From Pseudomonadota bacterium (GTDB lineage: Bacteria > Pseudomonadota > Alphaproteobacteria > Rhizobiales > Beijerinckiaceae), in contig JAKAJL010000026.1 in NCBI GenBank assembly GCA_021813805.1, positions 1 through 55,693 on the forward strand: a DNA stretch of 55,693 nucleotides, written 5' to 3'. Numbering within the stretch: the first letter of the stretch is position 1; every line of letters begins with the position of its first letter. A program made the translations under genes and the position numbers. Positions 35,556 to 44,969 of the stretch are shown one piece after another. The notes beneath the pieces are model-generated. The model was not told the origin of the DNA and searched no databases. It saw only the letters and a list, made by a program, of their open reading frames with translations.

Positions 35556-35610
35556 CGGCTTCGATCCGCGCCGCTAACACCTTTCCAGGCGCGGGAGAGA
35601 GTCGCGGGCG

Positions 35611-36576
35611 ATGGCGGTTTACACGGATGTCACGGACGAGGCGTTGTTCGCCTTTCTCGGCCAATATGACCTCGGCGCCGTCCTGTCCTTCAAGGGCATA
35701 GCCGAGGGCGTCGAGAACTCCAATTTCCTGCTCCATTGCCAATCCGGCTATTTCATCCTCACGCTTTACGAAAAGCGGGTGAACCCGGCGGACCTGCCCT
35801 TTTTCATCGGGCTGATGGAGCATCTGGCGGCCAGGAGCCTGTCGTGCCCGCTGCCGGTCAAGCGCCGCGACGGCCGCTCGCTCGGGACTCTCGCGGGGCG
35901 TCCGGCGGCGATCGTCACCTTTCTCGACGGCGTCTCGGTCCGCAAGCCGGATGCCCGTCATTGCGGCGAGACCGGGCGCGCTCTGGCGCAGATGCACCTC
36001 GCCGGCCATGATTTCGGCCTCACCCGCCCCAATCGCCTTTCGCTCAAACATTGGCCGAAGCTTTTCGCAGCCTCGCGCGCCCACGCCGACGAGGTCTCGC
36101 CGGGTCTCGCGCGCGAGATCGCCGCCGAACTCGCCTTTCTCCAGCGCCATTGGCCCAGCGACCTGCCCCAGGGCGTGATCCACGCCGACCTCTTCCCCGA
36201 CAACGTCTTTTTCATCGGCGAAAAGCTTTCGGGCCTGATCGACTTCTATTTCGCCTGCAACGATTCGCTGGCTTACGATCTCGCGATCTGCCTCAACGCC
36301 TGGTGCTTCGAACCGGACGGCGCCTATAACGTCACCAAAGGCCGCGCTATGCTGCAAGGCTATCAGAGCCTGCGCCCGCTCGACGCTCAGGAGCGCCGCG
36401 CCCTGCCGGTCCTGGCGCGCGGCGCCGCGCTGCGCTTCCTGCTGACCCGGCTCTACGACTGGCTCAACGTGCCCCCCGGCGCCCTGGTTCGCCCCAAGAA
36501 TCCGCTCGAATATCTTGGCAAGCTCAGGTTCCACCAGTCCATAGACCAATCCGGCGAATACGGACTGGAGTCATGA
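35611..36576 (+). CDS. thrB: Homoserine kinase (APH-fold type)
   Basis: The 321-residue enzyme is the aminoglycoside-phosphotransferase-fold homoserine kinase of alphaproteobacteria. It opens [11 protein letters not shown] and has [10 protein letters not shown] (ATP-binding strand), the catalytic H-A-D-L-F-P-D-N (about 191-198) and the metal site G-L-I-D-F-Y-F-A-C. It phosphorylates homoserine in threonine synthesis. rnhA follows, as in many Hyphomicrobiales. Confidence 0.93.
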   Translation: MAVYTDVTDEALFAFLGQYDLGAVLSFKGIAEGVENSNFLLHCQSGYFILTLYEKRVNPADLPFFIGLMEHLAARSLSCPLPVKRRDGRSLGTLAGRPAAIVTFLDGVSVRKPDARHCGETGRALAQMHLAGHDFGLTRPNRLSLKHWPKLFAASRAHADEVSPGLAREIAAELAFLQRHWPSDLPQGVIHADLFPDNVFFIGEKLSGLIDFYFACNDSLAYDLAICLNAWCFEPDGAYNVTKGRAMLQGYQSLRPLDAQERRALPVLARGAALRFLLTRLYDWLNVPPGALVRPKNPLEYLGKLRFHQSIDQSGEYGLES

Positions 36577-36700
36577 TGCGGTTTTCTCTCGATCGCTTCG
36601 CAATCCGCGGAAACGTCATGGCGCGGAAATCCTTGGACGCGCGGCGAATTCCCGCGCCAGCGGACTGCGAATGCCGCAGCTCCGCCGCGGAATTCGCAGC

Positions 36701-37147
36701 ATGACCCGCCGCGTCGCGATCTGGACCGATGGCGCCTGTTCCGGCAATCCCGGCCCCGGCGGCTGGGGCGCCATCCTGACATTCAACGGCGCGACGAAGG
36801 AATTTTTCGGCGGCGAGGCCTTGACCACCAACAACCGCATGGAGCTTCTCGCCGCCATTTCGGCCTTGGAGGCGCTGACCCGCCCCTGCGCGGTCGATTT
36901 GCACACCGATTCCCAATATGTCCGCCAGGGCGTCACCGCCTGGATGCACAACTGGAAACGCAACGGCTGGCGCACCGCCGACAGGAAGCCGGTGAAGAAT
37001 GAGGAGCTGTGGAAGCGGCTCGACGAGGCGGCGCAGCGCCACGACATCGCGTGGCATTGGGTCAAGGGCCACGCGGGCGATCCGATGAACGAGCGCGCCG
37101 ACGCCCTGGCGCGGGAAGGCATGGCGCCCTATCTGCTGGGCGCATGA
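36701..37147 (+). CDS. rnhA: Ribonuclease HI
   Basis: The 148-residue enzyme degrades RNA in RNA-DNA hybrids. The catalytic acids are Asp in [12 protein letters not shown] (residue 9), Glu in N-N-R-M-E-L-L, Asp in H-T-D-S-Q-Y-V, and Asp in N-E-R-A-D-A-L, with the His loop in V-K-G-H-A-G-D. The ATG at 36,701 is chosen because the fold starts there; an in-frame ATG at 36,671 would add ten unusual residues. Confidence 0.95.
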   Translation: MTRRVAIWTDGACSGNPGPGGWGAILTFNGATKEFFGGEALTTNNRMELLAAISALEALTRPCAVDLHTDSQYVRQGVTAWMHNWKRNGWRTADRKPVKNEELWKRLDEAAQRHDIAWHWVKGHAGDPMNERADALAREGMAPYLLGA

Positions 37148-37235
37148 GCTGATCAGGCTATGCTTGCGTCGGCGCCGCGCCCTTTGCTAAAGAAAAGTTT
37201 AGAGTTTGGCGGGGGCGCCACCAGAGCGGTGAAAA

Positions 37236-37682
37236 ATGACCATAGCCACGACTGCCTCGATCCGTTCCTTTCTGCTTTTCGGCCTGATGTTTCTGGCCTG
37301 GAGCGCATTTTCCGGAACGGCCCGCGCGCAAAGCTGCAGCGAAGACATGGCGGCTTTCGGCAAGAGCCGCACCACCGAGATTGAGGCGCTCAACGCCATT
37401 TCCGCCGCCCACGACAAGAAGCTCGATCCTGTCGCCGCCTGCCCGCATCTGCGCAAGATGAAGGACATCGAAGCGAAAATGGCCGAATACATGGCCAAGA
37501 ACAAGGAATGGTGCAACATCCCCGACGATTTCATCGCCAAGTTCAAGGAAAGCTCCGTTCGCACCGCCGCAGTCGCCCAGCAAGCCTGCGCGCTGGCCGC
37601 CAAGGCCAAGCAGATGCAGGAAAACGGCGGAGGCATGGGCAATCTGGCGCCGCCGCCCAAACTTCCCGCCGGACCGCTCTAA
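37236..37682 (+). CDS. Secreted four-cysteine helical protein (148 aa)
   Basis: A signal peptide (F-L-L-F-G-L-M-F-L-A-W-S-A-F) ends near A-R-A-Q-S-C at about 32. The mature part is helical with four Cys in Q-S-C, A-A-C-P, E-W-C-N-I-P and Q-Q-A-C, suggesting two disulfides, then a Pro/Gly-rich tail. I know similar unnamed proteins only from Hyphomicrobiales. It precedes ubiA by 4 nt. Confidence 0.72.
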   Translation: MTIATTASIRSFLLFGLMFLAWSAFSGTARAQSCSEDMAAFGKSRTTEIEALNAISAAHDKKLDPVAACPHLRKMKDIEAKMAEYMAKNKEWCNIPDDFIAKFKESSVRTAAVAQQACALAAKAKQMQENGGGMGNLAPPPKLPAGPL

Positions 37683-37686
37683 AGCC

Positions 37687-38640
37687 ATGCCCGCGCCCGC
37701 GGCCGAAGGCGCCGCGCAGGCTCCTTTGCCCGACGCGCCGGCCTCCGGCCTGTGGCGGCGCCTGCCGGCCAGCTGGACGCCCTATGTCCAACTCGCGCGG
37801 CTCGACCGCCCGGTCGGCTGGCAATTATTGCTGGCGCCCTGCCTGTCCTCGGTCTGCCTTGCGACGATCCGGCGCCTGGAAAACCCGAATTACCTTCTGC
37901 TCGCCCTGTTCTTCGTCGGCGCCGTGGTCATGCGCGGCGCGGGATCGACCTTCAACGACCTGATCGACCGCAAGATCGACGCCCGGGTCGCCCGCACCGC
38001 CGGGCGGCCACTGGCGTCTGGCCGCATCAGTCCGCGCAACGCCGCGCTCTTCATGGCCGCACAGGCGCTCGTCGGCCTCGCCGTTCTGCTGTCGCTCAAC
38101 GGTTTCGCCATCTTCCTCGGCCTGCTCTCGCTAGTTCCAGTCGCGGTCTATCCTTTTCTCAAGCGCTTCACCTCCTGGCCGCAGGCCGCGCTCGGCCTCG
38201 CCTTCTCATGGGGCGCTTTGCTGGGCTGGGCGGCGCAGACCGGCGGCCTCGCGGCGCCGGCCTATTGGCTTTATGCTTCCGGCGTCGCCTGGACGATCGG
38301 CTATGACACGATCTACGCCATCCAGGACCGCAGGGACGATGTCGCGGCTGGCGTCAAATCGACCGCGCTCCTGTTCGGCGCCCATGTCCAGCTGGCGGTG
38401 GCCCTGTTCTATCTGGCGAGCGTGTCCTGCGCGGAAATCGCGCTTCTGACGGCGGGCGCGGGCATTGTCGCCCATCTCGGCCTGCTCGGCTTCGCCGCGC
38501 GGCTCCTGTGGCAGATCCGCCGGCTGGAGCGCGCCGACGAGGCCGAAGCGCTGAAACTCTTCCGCTCCAACGGCCTGGCGGGATTCATCCTGTTCGCCGG
38601 CCTGCTGGGCGAAAACATGCTGTTCTACCTGGTGCGCTGA
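37687..38640 (+). CDS. ubiA: 4-Hydroxybenzoate polyprenyltransferase
   Basis: The 317-residue membrane enzyme joins 4-hydroxybenzoate to a polyprenyl chain in ubiquinone synthesis. The two Asp-rich motifs are N-D-L-I-D-R-K-I-D (about 95-103) and Y-D-T-I-Y-A-I-Q-D-R-R-D-D, with R-P-V-G-W-Q-L-L-L-A-P near the start and about eight membrane helices. It is convergent with the DUF6101 gene. Confidence 0.93.
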   Translation: MPAPAAEGAAQAPLPDAPASGLWRRLPASWTPYVQLARLDRPVGWQLLLAPCLSSVCLATIRRLENPNYLLLALFFVGAVVMRGAGSTFNDLIDRKIDARVARTAGRPLASGRISPRNAALFMAAQALVGLAVLLSLNGFAIFLGLLSLVPVAVYPFLKRFTSWPQAALGLAFSWGALLGWAAQTGGLAAPAYWLYASGVAWTIGYDTIYAIQDRRDDVAAGVKSTALLFGAHVQLAVALFYLASVSCAEIALLTAGAGIVAHLGLLGFAARLLWQIRRLERADEAEALKLFRSNGLAGFILFAGLLGENMLFYLVR

Positions 38641-38659
38641 ACCGGGTCTCGAGACACGC

Positions 38660-39184
38660 TCACTCGTAACAGATGATTTCGCGCTCATCGCGAAAAACCG
38701 GCAGGACGCGGCCTAGCATACCCGCCTTGCGGCGCGCCGAAATGGCGGAGCGCCGCGCTTTCAGCGGCCAGCCGCGTCGGCGCGGATGGACCGTTCCGGC
38801 CCGAATCCCGCCGAAACGGCTCTCGACCACGGCTTCGCCACCCCGCACGCCCCGCGTGAGGCGTGGCAGGCGGAAGAACCGCGCCCAGGCCAGCCAGTCC
38901 CGCGCGGCGTCCTTTTCATTATCGGCTTCCGCCAGCGCCACGTCGAGGTCCGGGTCCGCGTGAACCAGGGCCACGCGATAGAACAGCCCGCGCGCGCCTT
39001 GCTGCAGCGCCAGAACGACGCCGCGGAAACTGCGCGTCGGCAGCGAGAGGCGCATGCGCACCCCGCCGACGCAGCGGTCGATGGCAATAGCCTCCGCTGT
39101 GACGGCGATCTCGCGCCGGCCTGAATCCGCGCGCGGGTCGTTGGCGACGAGTCGGGCGACGGGTGCAGTCTTGGCTTCGGACAT
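38660..39184 (-). CDS. DUF6101 family protein
   Basis: The 174-residue basic protein shows G-V-R-M-R-L-S-L-P-T-R-S-F-R-G-V, A-L-V-H-A-D-P-D-L-D-V-A-L and W-L-A-W-A-R-F-F, and ends R-D-E-R-E-I-I-C-Y. These are features of the alphaproteobacterial DUF6101 family of unknown function. It diverges from cysQ across 217 nt, in which I see no clear motif. Confidence 0.82.
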   Translation of the reverse strand: MSEAKTAPVARLVANDPRADSGRREIAVTAEAIAIDRCVGGVRMRLSLPTRSFRGVVLALQQGARGLFYRVALVHADPDLDVALAEADNEKDAARDWLAWARFFRLPRLTRGVRGGEAVVESRFGGIRAGTVHPRRRGWPLKARRSAISARRKAGMLGRVLPVFRDEREIICYE

Positions 39185-39401
39185 GGCGGGTTTCCAATGA
39201 CAATTTTCGCGCTGGCCCCATCATTCGGCCGCAAGCCCCACATCCCCGCTAAGAAAACCAGCGGCATTTTATCGATTCCGCCGCCCCGTCGGGCATGTCC
39301 AACCCCACGTTGCGCCGATCGTTCAAATTCGCGGCAATCCCTTCGTTCGAGCAGCCGCAGCGTCAATTTCGCGCTTGCGGAATTTCTTGCCCTGACGCGG
39401 C

Positions 39402-40286
39402 ATGGCGATTACAGGAGAAGCTGACCTTCTCGCGCGAGCCCGACCATTGTCCAACCCCCACGCCTTCGCCGACCTCCTGCCCCGCGTCGAGGCGGCCGCG
39501 CGGGAAGCCGGCGCGATCGCGATGGAGTTTTTTCGACTCGGCGCGCCGACCCTGGCGGAGGTCAACCAGAAGCCCGGCGGCTCGCCGGTGACCGAAGCCG
39601 ACCTGCGCGTCGACCATTTTCTGCGCGAACGGCTCCGCGCCCTGTCGCCGGCGCTTGGCTGGCTCTCCGAGGAAAGCGCGGATTCGCCGGAACGGCTGGG
39701 CCAAGACGCTCTGTTTGTCGTCGATCCGATCGACGGCACGCGCGGCTTCGCGGCGGGCGACCCCTGCTTCGCCATCTGCATCGCCGTCATCGCCGACAGC
39801 CTGCCGGTCGTCGGCGTCGTCCACGCTCCGGCGCTGGACGAGACCTTCGTCGCCCTGTCCGGCGGCGGCGCGCGCCGCAACGGCGCGCCGATCGCGGTGT
39901 CGCCGCGCCGTGAACTCGCCGGCGCCTCGGTCTCCGCGCCGGACTCGCTCGCCGCCGATCTGCGGCGTTCCGGTCTGTCCTTCAGCCAGCAGCCGCGTCT
40001 CCCCTCGCTCGCCATGCGCCTGCTGCGGGTCGCCCATGGCGAATTCGACGCGGCGCTCGCCCGCAAGAACGCACATGACTGGGATATAGCCGCCGCCGAC
40101 ATCATTCTTCGCGAAGCGGGCGGCGCGCTGACCGATTTTTCCGGGCAGGCCCCGCTTTACAACCGGGCCGACCCGATCCATCCCGCCCTTGCCGCAGGAC
40201 CGCCCGGCCTTCGAGCCGATCTGATCCAGGCGGCGCGCGAAGGCGCGGCCATGGCCGGGCGGCGCCGCGCGGCCAGCGAAACGTGA
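39402..40286 (+). CDS. cysQ: 3'(2'),5'-bisphosphate nucleotidase / inositol-monophosphatase family
   Basis: The 294-residue Mg-dependent phosphatase has the family's metal sites: W-L-S-E-E-S-A-D (Glu), D-P-I-D-G-T-R-G-F (Asp-Ile-Asp) and the late H-D-W-D-I-A-A-A-D. In CysQ it removes the phosphate from PAP produced by sulfate assimilation. The DPIDGTRGF form and G-S-P-V-T-E-A-D upstream support CysQ over histidinol or inositol phosphatases, but specificity remains inferred. Confidence 0.82.
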   Translation: MAITGEADLLARARPLSNPHAFADLLPRVEAAAREAGAIAMEFFRLGAPTLAEVNQKPGGSPVTEADLRVDHFLRERLRALSPALGWLSEESADSPERLGQDALFVVDPIDGTRGFAAGDPCFAICIAVIADSLPVVGVVHAPALDETFVALSGGGARRNGAPIAVSPRRELAGASVSAPDSLAADLRRSGLSFSQQPRLPSLAMRLLRVAHGEFDAALARKNAHDWDIAAADIILREAGGALTDFSGQAPLYNRADPIHPALAAGPPGLRADLIQAAREGAAMAGRRRAASET

Positions 40287-40313
40287 AAACGAAACTTCAA
40301 AAAGGTGACGCGC

Positions 40314-40550
40314 ATGAGCCATGAGGTCGAACCCAGGCAGCTTTTGCATCTCGTTTTCGGCGGCGAGCTGAAGAGTCTCGAAGACGTCGAATTCAAGGAC
40401 CTGTCCAAAATCGACATGGTCGGCATGTACCCCGACTTCAAAAGCGCCCACGCCGCCTGGAAGGCGAAGGCGCAATCGACGGTGGACAACGCCCAGATGC
40501 GCTATTTCATCGTCCATCTGCACCGGGTGCTCGATCCGTCCGACGACTGA
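40314..40550 (+). CDS. DUF4170 protein (78 aa)
   Basis: A small protein with L-L-H-L-V-F-G-G-E-L, the K-I-D-M-V-G-M-Y-P-D-F block and a C-terminal R-Y-F-I-V-H-L-H-R-V. These are the DUF4170 signature of alphaproteobacteria, function unknown. It follows cysQ closely and precedes waaA, a conserved neighbourhood. AAAAGG lies upstream of the ATG. Confidence 0.85.
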   Translation: MSHEVEPRQLLHLVFGGELKSLEDVEFKDLSKIDMVGMYPDFKSAHAAWKAKAQSTVDNAQMRYFIVHLHRVLDPSDD

Positions 40551-40760
40551 CCCCGCACCGATCGGCCATTGCCCGCTCGCCTTTTCCCACCATCCGCGCT
40601 ATCTGTCGCCCAGGGAGTGGGCCATGCGGCCCGGCGCCGGCGTTCGAGCCTTTTTGCCGGCATCGGTTCGGGACGATCAGGGACATTCGCCTTTGAACGA
40701 GGCAGATGGGGACAGCGCCCGGGCGCCGCGCCGGAAAAACAATAACGAGACCGGACTGAA

Positions 40761-42056
40761 ATGAGATCTGCGGTGCTGCTGCCCGTCTATCGCGTGGCCG
40801 CCAGAGGCCTGACGCCGTTCAGCGGCCTTTTCCTCTGGCGGCGCGGCCGCAAGGGCAAGGAAGACCTCAATCGGCTCGGCGAGCGCCGGGGGCGCGCCGG
40901 CCTTCCCCGTCCGGAGGGGCGGCTCGCCTGGCTGCACGGCGCGAGCGTCGGCGAGGGTCTCGCCTTGCTGCCACTGGTCTCGCGGCTCATCGCGAAGGGC
41001 TTTCATGTCCTGGTCACCACCGGCACGGTGACCTCGGCGCGCATTCTCGCCCAAAGACTGCCGGAAGGCGCGACCCACCAGTTCGCGCCGCTCGACGCCC
41101 CCGCCTTCATCGAGCGTTTCCTCGACCATTGGCGCCCGGACCTGTTCATTCTCGCCGAATCCGAAATTTGGCCCAACACCATCTGCGCCGTCCACGCCCG
41201 TAAAATCCCGATAACGCTGGTCAACGCCCGGCTGTCGCCGCGCTCCTTCGAGCGCTGGCGGCGCTTGCCCAACTTCATTTCGACCCTGCTCGGCAAGATC
41301 GACCTCTGCCTCGCCCAGAGCGAGGACGACGCCACGCGCCTGCTCCAGCTAGGGGCGCCGCGCGTGGACGCCATCGGCAATCTCAAATATGACGTGGACG
41401 CGCCCCCCGCCAACGCCGCCGAGCTCGACGACCTCGCCCTCCAGATCGGCCCGCGCCCGATCTGGATCGCCGCTTCGACGCATCCCGGCGAAGAAGCGAT
41501 CGCCTTCGCCGCGCACAAGGCGCTGGCCGCGCGCTTCCCCAATCTGCTCACCGTTCTGGCGCCGCGGCATCCGCATCGCGGTCCCGAGATCGCAACGGAA
41601 GCGGCGAGCTTCGGCCTTACGGCGGCGCTGCGTTCCCGCGGCGACCGGATTCGCCCTTCGACGCAAGTCTATATCGGCGACACGATCGGCGAGCTTGGCC
41701 TGTTCTACCGCCTGTCCAGCGTGATCTTCATGGGCAAGTCGCTCGCCGGTCACGGCGGCCAGAACCCGATCGAGCCGGCCAAGCTCGGTTCGGCCATCCT
41801 TCATGGCCCGCATGTCGGCAATTTCCTCGACGTCTATGACGCGCTCGACAGCCGGAACGGCTCGATCCAGGTCGACAGCGCCGAGGACCTCGCCCGGCAG
41901 ATCGAAAACCTCTTCACCGATCCCGCCCTGCTGCGCCGCACCGCGGCGGAGTCGCGGCAGGTCGTCGCGGAGCTCGGCGGCGCGACCGACAAAATCATGC
42001 GGGCGCTCGAACATTATATCGCGCACATGATTGTATCCCAGCCACGGGCCTTCTAG
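40761..42056 (+). CDS. waaA: 3-Deoxy-D-manno-octulosonic acid (Kdo) transferase
   Basis: The 431-residue inner-membrane glycosyltransferase (GT30) adds Kdo to lipid IVA. It has an N-terminal membrane anchor, W-L-H-G-A-S-V-G-E-G (general-base Glu) at about 54-63, E-S-E-I-W-P-N, and the CMP-Kdo site region A-S-T-H-P-G-E-E and G-H-G-G-Q-N-P-I-E-P. lpxK follows, giving a lipid A/Kdo pair. The 210 nt upstream shows no recognisable regulatory motif. Confidence 0.94.
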   Translation: MRSAVLLPVYRVAARGLTPFSGLFLWRRGRKGKEDLNRLGERRGRAGLPRPEGRLAWLHGASVGEGLALLPLVSRLIAKGFHVLVTTGTVTSARILAQRLPEGATHQFAPLDAPAFIERFLDHWRPDLFILAESEIWPNTICAVHARKIPITLVNARLSPRSFERWRRLPNFISTLLGKIDLCLAQSEDDATRLLQLGAPRVDAIGNLKYDVDAPPANAAELDDLALQIGPRPIWIAASTHPGEEAIAFAAHKALAARFPNLLTVLAPRHPHRGPEIATEAASFGLTAALRSRGDRIRPSTQVYIGDTIGELGLFYRLSSVIFMGKSLAGHGGQNPIEPAKLGSAILHGPHVGNFLDVYDALDSRNGSIQVDSAEDLARQIENLFTDPALLRRTAAESRQVVAELGGATDKIMRALEHYIAHMIVSQPRAF

Positions 42057-42102
42057 ATTTACGAAAGAGACCTTGCGAGGCCAAAAGTCCCTACGAGGAA
42101 AG

Positions 42103-43167
42103 ATGCGCGCGCCAGCCTTCTGGTGGTCCGCCCGGCCCAGCCTGTTCGGGCGGATCATGATCGCGATCCTGACGCCCCTGGCCGCGCTCTATGGCCGGGC
42201 GGCGGCGCGCCGGATGGCGCGTCCAGGCTCGCGCGTCAGCGCCCCGGTCATCTGCATCGGCAATTTTGTGGTCGGCGGCGCCGGCAAGACTCCCACGGCC
42301 CTCCGGGTTGCGACCTGGCTGAAGCGCGCCGGCGAGACGCCCTATTTCCTGTCGCGCGGCTATGGCGGCGCGCTCGGCGCCGACGGCGGCGCCCATCTGG
42401 TCGATCAGCGCCGCCATGGCGCGGCCCAGGCCGGCGACGAGCCTTTGCTGTTGGCGCGGGTCGCCCAGACCGTCGTGGCGCGCGACCGCCCGACCGGCGC
42501 CATGCTGGCGCTCGCCGGCGGCGCCAGTCTGATCGTGATGGACGACGGCCTGCAAAACCCCAGCCTGCGCCGCGACTTCGCTTTGGCGGTGATCGACGGC
42601 GCGGTCGGTTTTGGCAATGGCAGGTTGATCCCCGCGGGGCCGCTGCGAGCGCCGATCGAGAACCAGCTCCGGCTCTCGTCGGCGGCGCTGGTGATCGGCG
42701 AGGGCGAGGCCGGCCGCGCCGCGGCGGCTCTGTTCGAGGCCGCCGGCAAGCCGGTCTTTCACGGCCGGCTGGCGCCAGACGCCAACGCTGCGCTGCGCAT
42801 GCTGGGCGCCCGCGCGGTCGCCTTCGCCGGCATCGGACGGCCGCAGAAATTTTTCGAGTCCCTTGAAGCCTGCGGCGCGCGCCTGGTCGCGCGGCGCAGT
42901 TTCGCCGACCATCATCCCTATCGCTTGAGCGAGATCGCCGCCTTGCAGCGTGAGGCGGAAGCCCTCGACGCTCTTCTGGTGACGACCGAAAAGGACATGG
43001 TCAAGCTCGCGCCTTTCATGGCCGCGCTGCGGCGGGACCTGCCCCAACCCGAAGCCCTGCCAGTCGGACTGGTGGTCGAGGAAGGCGAGGACCTGCGCCA
43101 GTTGCTGCTGGACGTGGTGGCGGGCTTCCGCGGCGCCGGCCGGCTGTCCAGCGGCGTGAAGCCTTAG
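42103..43167 (+). CDS. lpxK: Tetraacyldisaccharide 4'-kinase
   Basis: The 354-residue membrane-associated P-loop kinase phosphorylates the lipid A disaccharide. The P-loop is in G-N-F-V-V-G-G-A-G-K-T-P-T-A (49-62) and D-D-G-L-Q-N-P-S-L-R-R-D holds catalytic residues. The start at 42,103 follows GAGGAAAG and gives the usual A-P-A-F-W-W opening. It begins 46 nt after waaA. Confidence 0.94.
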   Translation: MRAPAFWWSARPSLFGRIMIAILTPLAALYGRAAARRMARPGSRVSAPVICIGNFVVGGAGKTPTALRVATWLKRAGETPYFLSRGYGGALGADGGAHLVDQRRHGAAQAGDEPLLLARVAQTVVARDRPTGAMLALAGGASLIVMDDGLQNPSLRRDFALAVIDGAVGFGNGRLIPAGPLRAPIENQLRLSSAALVIGEGEAGRAAAALFEAAGKPVFHGRLAPDANAALRMLGARAVAFAGIGRPQKFFESLEACGARLVARRSFADHHPYRLSEIAALQREAEALDALLVTTEKDMVKLAPFMAALRRDLPQPEALPVGLVVEEGEDLRQLLLDVVAGFRGAGRLSSGVKP

Positions 43168-43397
43168 GCCTTCCGCTTCAACTCGCCGAGCTGCTCCAGC
43201 CTCTTCATCTTGGCCTCCGGCCCGGCATAGGGCTCTTGGCGGTCGACGTTCCAATAACGCAATTCCTCGATCGGAATTTGCACGCCGGTCGCCGCGCAGA
43301 CGACGAAAGCGCCCGGCTTTCTGATCTTGAAATCGCCGTCTAGATATTCGATTTCGGCCGGTCCGCTGAGCGGAACGCGGCGTTCTATGCGGTTCAT
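43164..43397 (-). CDS. DUF2093 protein (77 aa)
   Basis: The peptide opens M-N-R-I-E-R-R-V and contains A-E-I-E-Y-L-D-G-D-F-K-I-R-K-P-G and P-I-E-E-L-R-Y-W-N-V-D-R-Q-E-P-Y, diagnostic of alphaproteobacterial DUF2093. Function unknown. Its stop overlaps the lpxK stop tail to tail. The conserved lpxK-DUF2093 convergence is common. Confidence 0.88.
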   Translation of the reverse strand: MNRIERRVPLSGPAEIEYLDGDFKIRKPGAFVVCAATGVQIPIEELRYWNVDRQEPYAGPEAKMKRLEQLGELKRKA

Positions 43398-43610
43398 CGG
43401 CCTCTTCCGTTTCCCCCGCGCTCCCGTCGGGGACCCCCTCGATGTATCGCCGATGCCGCGGCGGTGCAATCCCCGGCGGCGGCATATCGTCGCGCGGCGC
43501 GCAGTCGAAGGATGATATGGCGCCAAAGTAGCATTTTGGGGAAAAAACCGGATTGCCTTTTGCGCCGGTCACGCTAGAAGAAGCCAAAATTTTCCATGGG
43601 GAGGTTGTGC

Positions 43611-44828
43611 ATGACGCCGAAGAAAATCCTTGTCGCCCAGGGCGGCGGCCCGACTGCGGTGATCAACCAGTCGCTCACGGGCGTGGTGCTGGAATCGCGC
43701 CGTTTCGCGGGGGTCGAGCGCGTTTACGGCGCGCATCATGGCGTTCGCGGCATCATCAATGAAGACCTGCTGGACCTGACCCAGGAAACCACCCACAACC
43801 TCGAAATGGTCGCCAATACGCCGTCCTCCGCGCTCGGTTCGACGCGCGACAAGCCGGACGCCAAATATTGCCAGGAGATCTTCAAGGTCCTTCAGGCCCA
43901 TGAGATCGGCGCCTTCTTCTATATCGGCGGCAACGATTCCTCGGACACCGTGCGCATCGTCGCGGAAGAGGCGGCCAAGGCCAATTATCCGCTGCGCTGC
44001 ATGCATATCCCCAAGACGATCGACAACGATCTCGTCGGAAACGACCACACCCCGGGCTTCCCATCGGCCGCGCGCTTCGTCGCCCAGGCTTTCGCCGGCG
44101 CCAATCTCGACAACGCCTCGCTGACCGGCGTCTATGTCGCGGTGGTCATGGGCCGCCACGCCGGCTTCCTGACCGCCGCTTCCGCGCTCGGCAAGAAGTT
44201 CCCCGACGACGGCCCGCATCTGATCTATCTGCCGGAGCGCACCTTCGACACCGAAAAGTTTCTCGCCGACGTCAAGCGCATTTACGAGCGACTCGGCCGC
44301 TGCGTCATCGCGGTCTCGGAAGGCGTCCACGACGCCGCTGGGGTTCCGATCGTCACCAAGCTCGCCGAAAAGGTCGAGCATGACGCGCACGGCAATATCC
44401 AGCTCTCCGGCACCGGGGCGTTGGCCGATCTGCTGTGCGAAGAGATCAAGACCAAGCTCGGCATCAAGCGCGTCCGTGGCGACACCTTCGGCTATGTCCA
44501 GCGCTCGTTCCTCGGCTGCGTCTCCGACGTCGATCAGCGCGAAGCGCGCGAAGTCGGCGAGAAGGCGGTGCAATTTGCGATGTGGGGCGACCGCAGCGGC
44601 TCGGTCGCGATCAAGCGCACCGGCTATTATTCGGTCGATTACGAGCTCGCGGCGCTGGAATCGGTCGCCGGCAAGACCCGCGTGATGGAAGACGAATTCA
44701 TCACCGCCTGCGGCACCGACGTCACCGACGCCTTCCGCCTTTATCTGCGGCCGCTGCTCGGCTCGGGCATGCCCGACGCCTATCGCCTGCGTCCGAACCC
44801 CGTCGCCAAGGTGCTCAAGAAGGGCTGA
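43611..44828 (+). CDS. pfp: Pyrophosphate-type 6-phosphofructokinase
   Basis: The 405-residue enzyme phosphorylates fructose 6-phosphate. The phosphoryl-donor loop reads I-G-G-N-D-S-S-D rather than the G-G-D-G of ATP enzymes, and the catalytic block is P-K-T-I-D-N-D-L. The Lys before T-I-D-N-D is the mark of PPi-dependent enzymes. G-D-T-F-G-Y-V-Q-R-S and P-G-F-P-S-A-A-R are further family blocks. The ATG at 43,611 follows GGGGAGG. With ppdK it supports reversible PPi-linked glycolysis, as in methanotrophs and related bacteria. Confidence 0.92.
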   Translation: MTPKKILVAQGGGPTAVINQSLTGVVLESRRFAGVERVYGAHHGVRGIINEDLLDLTQETTHNLEMVANTPSSALGSTRDKPDAKYCQEIFKVLQAHEIGAFFYIGGNDSSDTVRIVAEEAAKANYPLRCMHIPKTIDNDLVGNDHTPGFPSAARFVAQAFAGANLDNASLTGVYVAVVMGRHAGFLTAASALGKKFPDDGPHLIYLPERTFDTEKFLADVKRIYERLGRCVIAVSEGVHDAAGVPIVTKLAEKVEHDAHGNIQLSGTGALADLLCEEIKTKLGIKRVRGDTFGYVQRSFLGCVSDVDQREAREVGEKAVQFAMWGDRSGSVAIKRTGYYSVDYELAALESVAGKTRVMEDEFITACGTDVTDAFRLYLRPLLGSGMPDAYRLRPNPVAKVLKKG

Positions 44829-44850
44829 CGCCTGAGCGATCGATCCGGGG

Positions 44851-44904
44851 GGCCGGGCCGAGCCAACGCTAAACGCGTGGCTCGGCCCGGCCTTTCGCTT
44901 TTTT
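44851..44904 (+). terminator. Intrinsic terminator of pfp
   Basis: A perfect 15-bp stem (44,851-44,865 with 44,878-44,892) around a 12-nt loop is followed by a T-rich run TTTCGCTTTTTT. It begins 23 nt after the pfp stop. This is the strongest terminator in the window. Confidence 0.93.
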
Positions 44905-44969
44905 CGGCCTGCGCTTAAATGGGCGCGCGCGGACAGCCCCGCCTCGCGCCGGAGACCTGAATCCTGCAG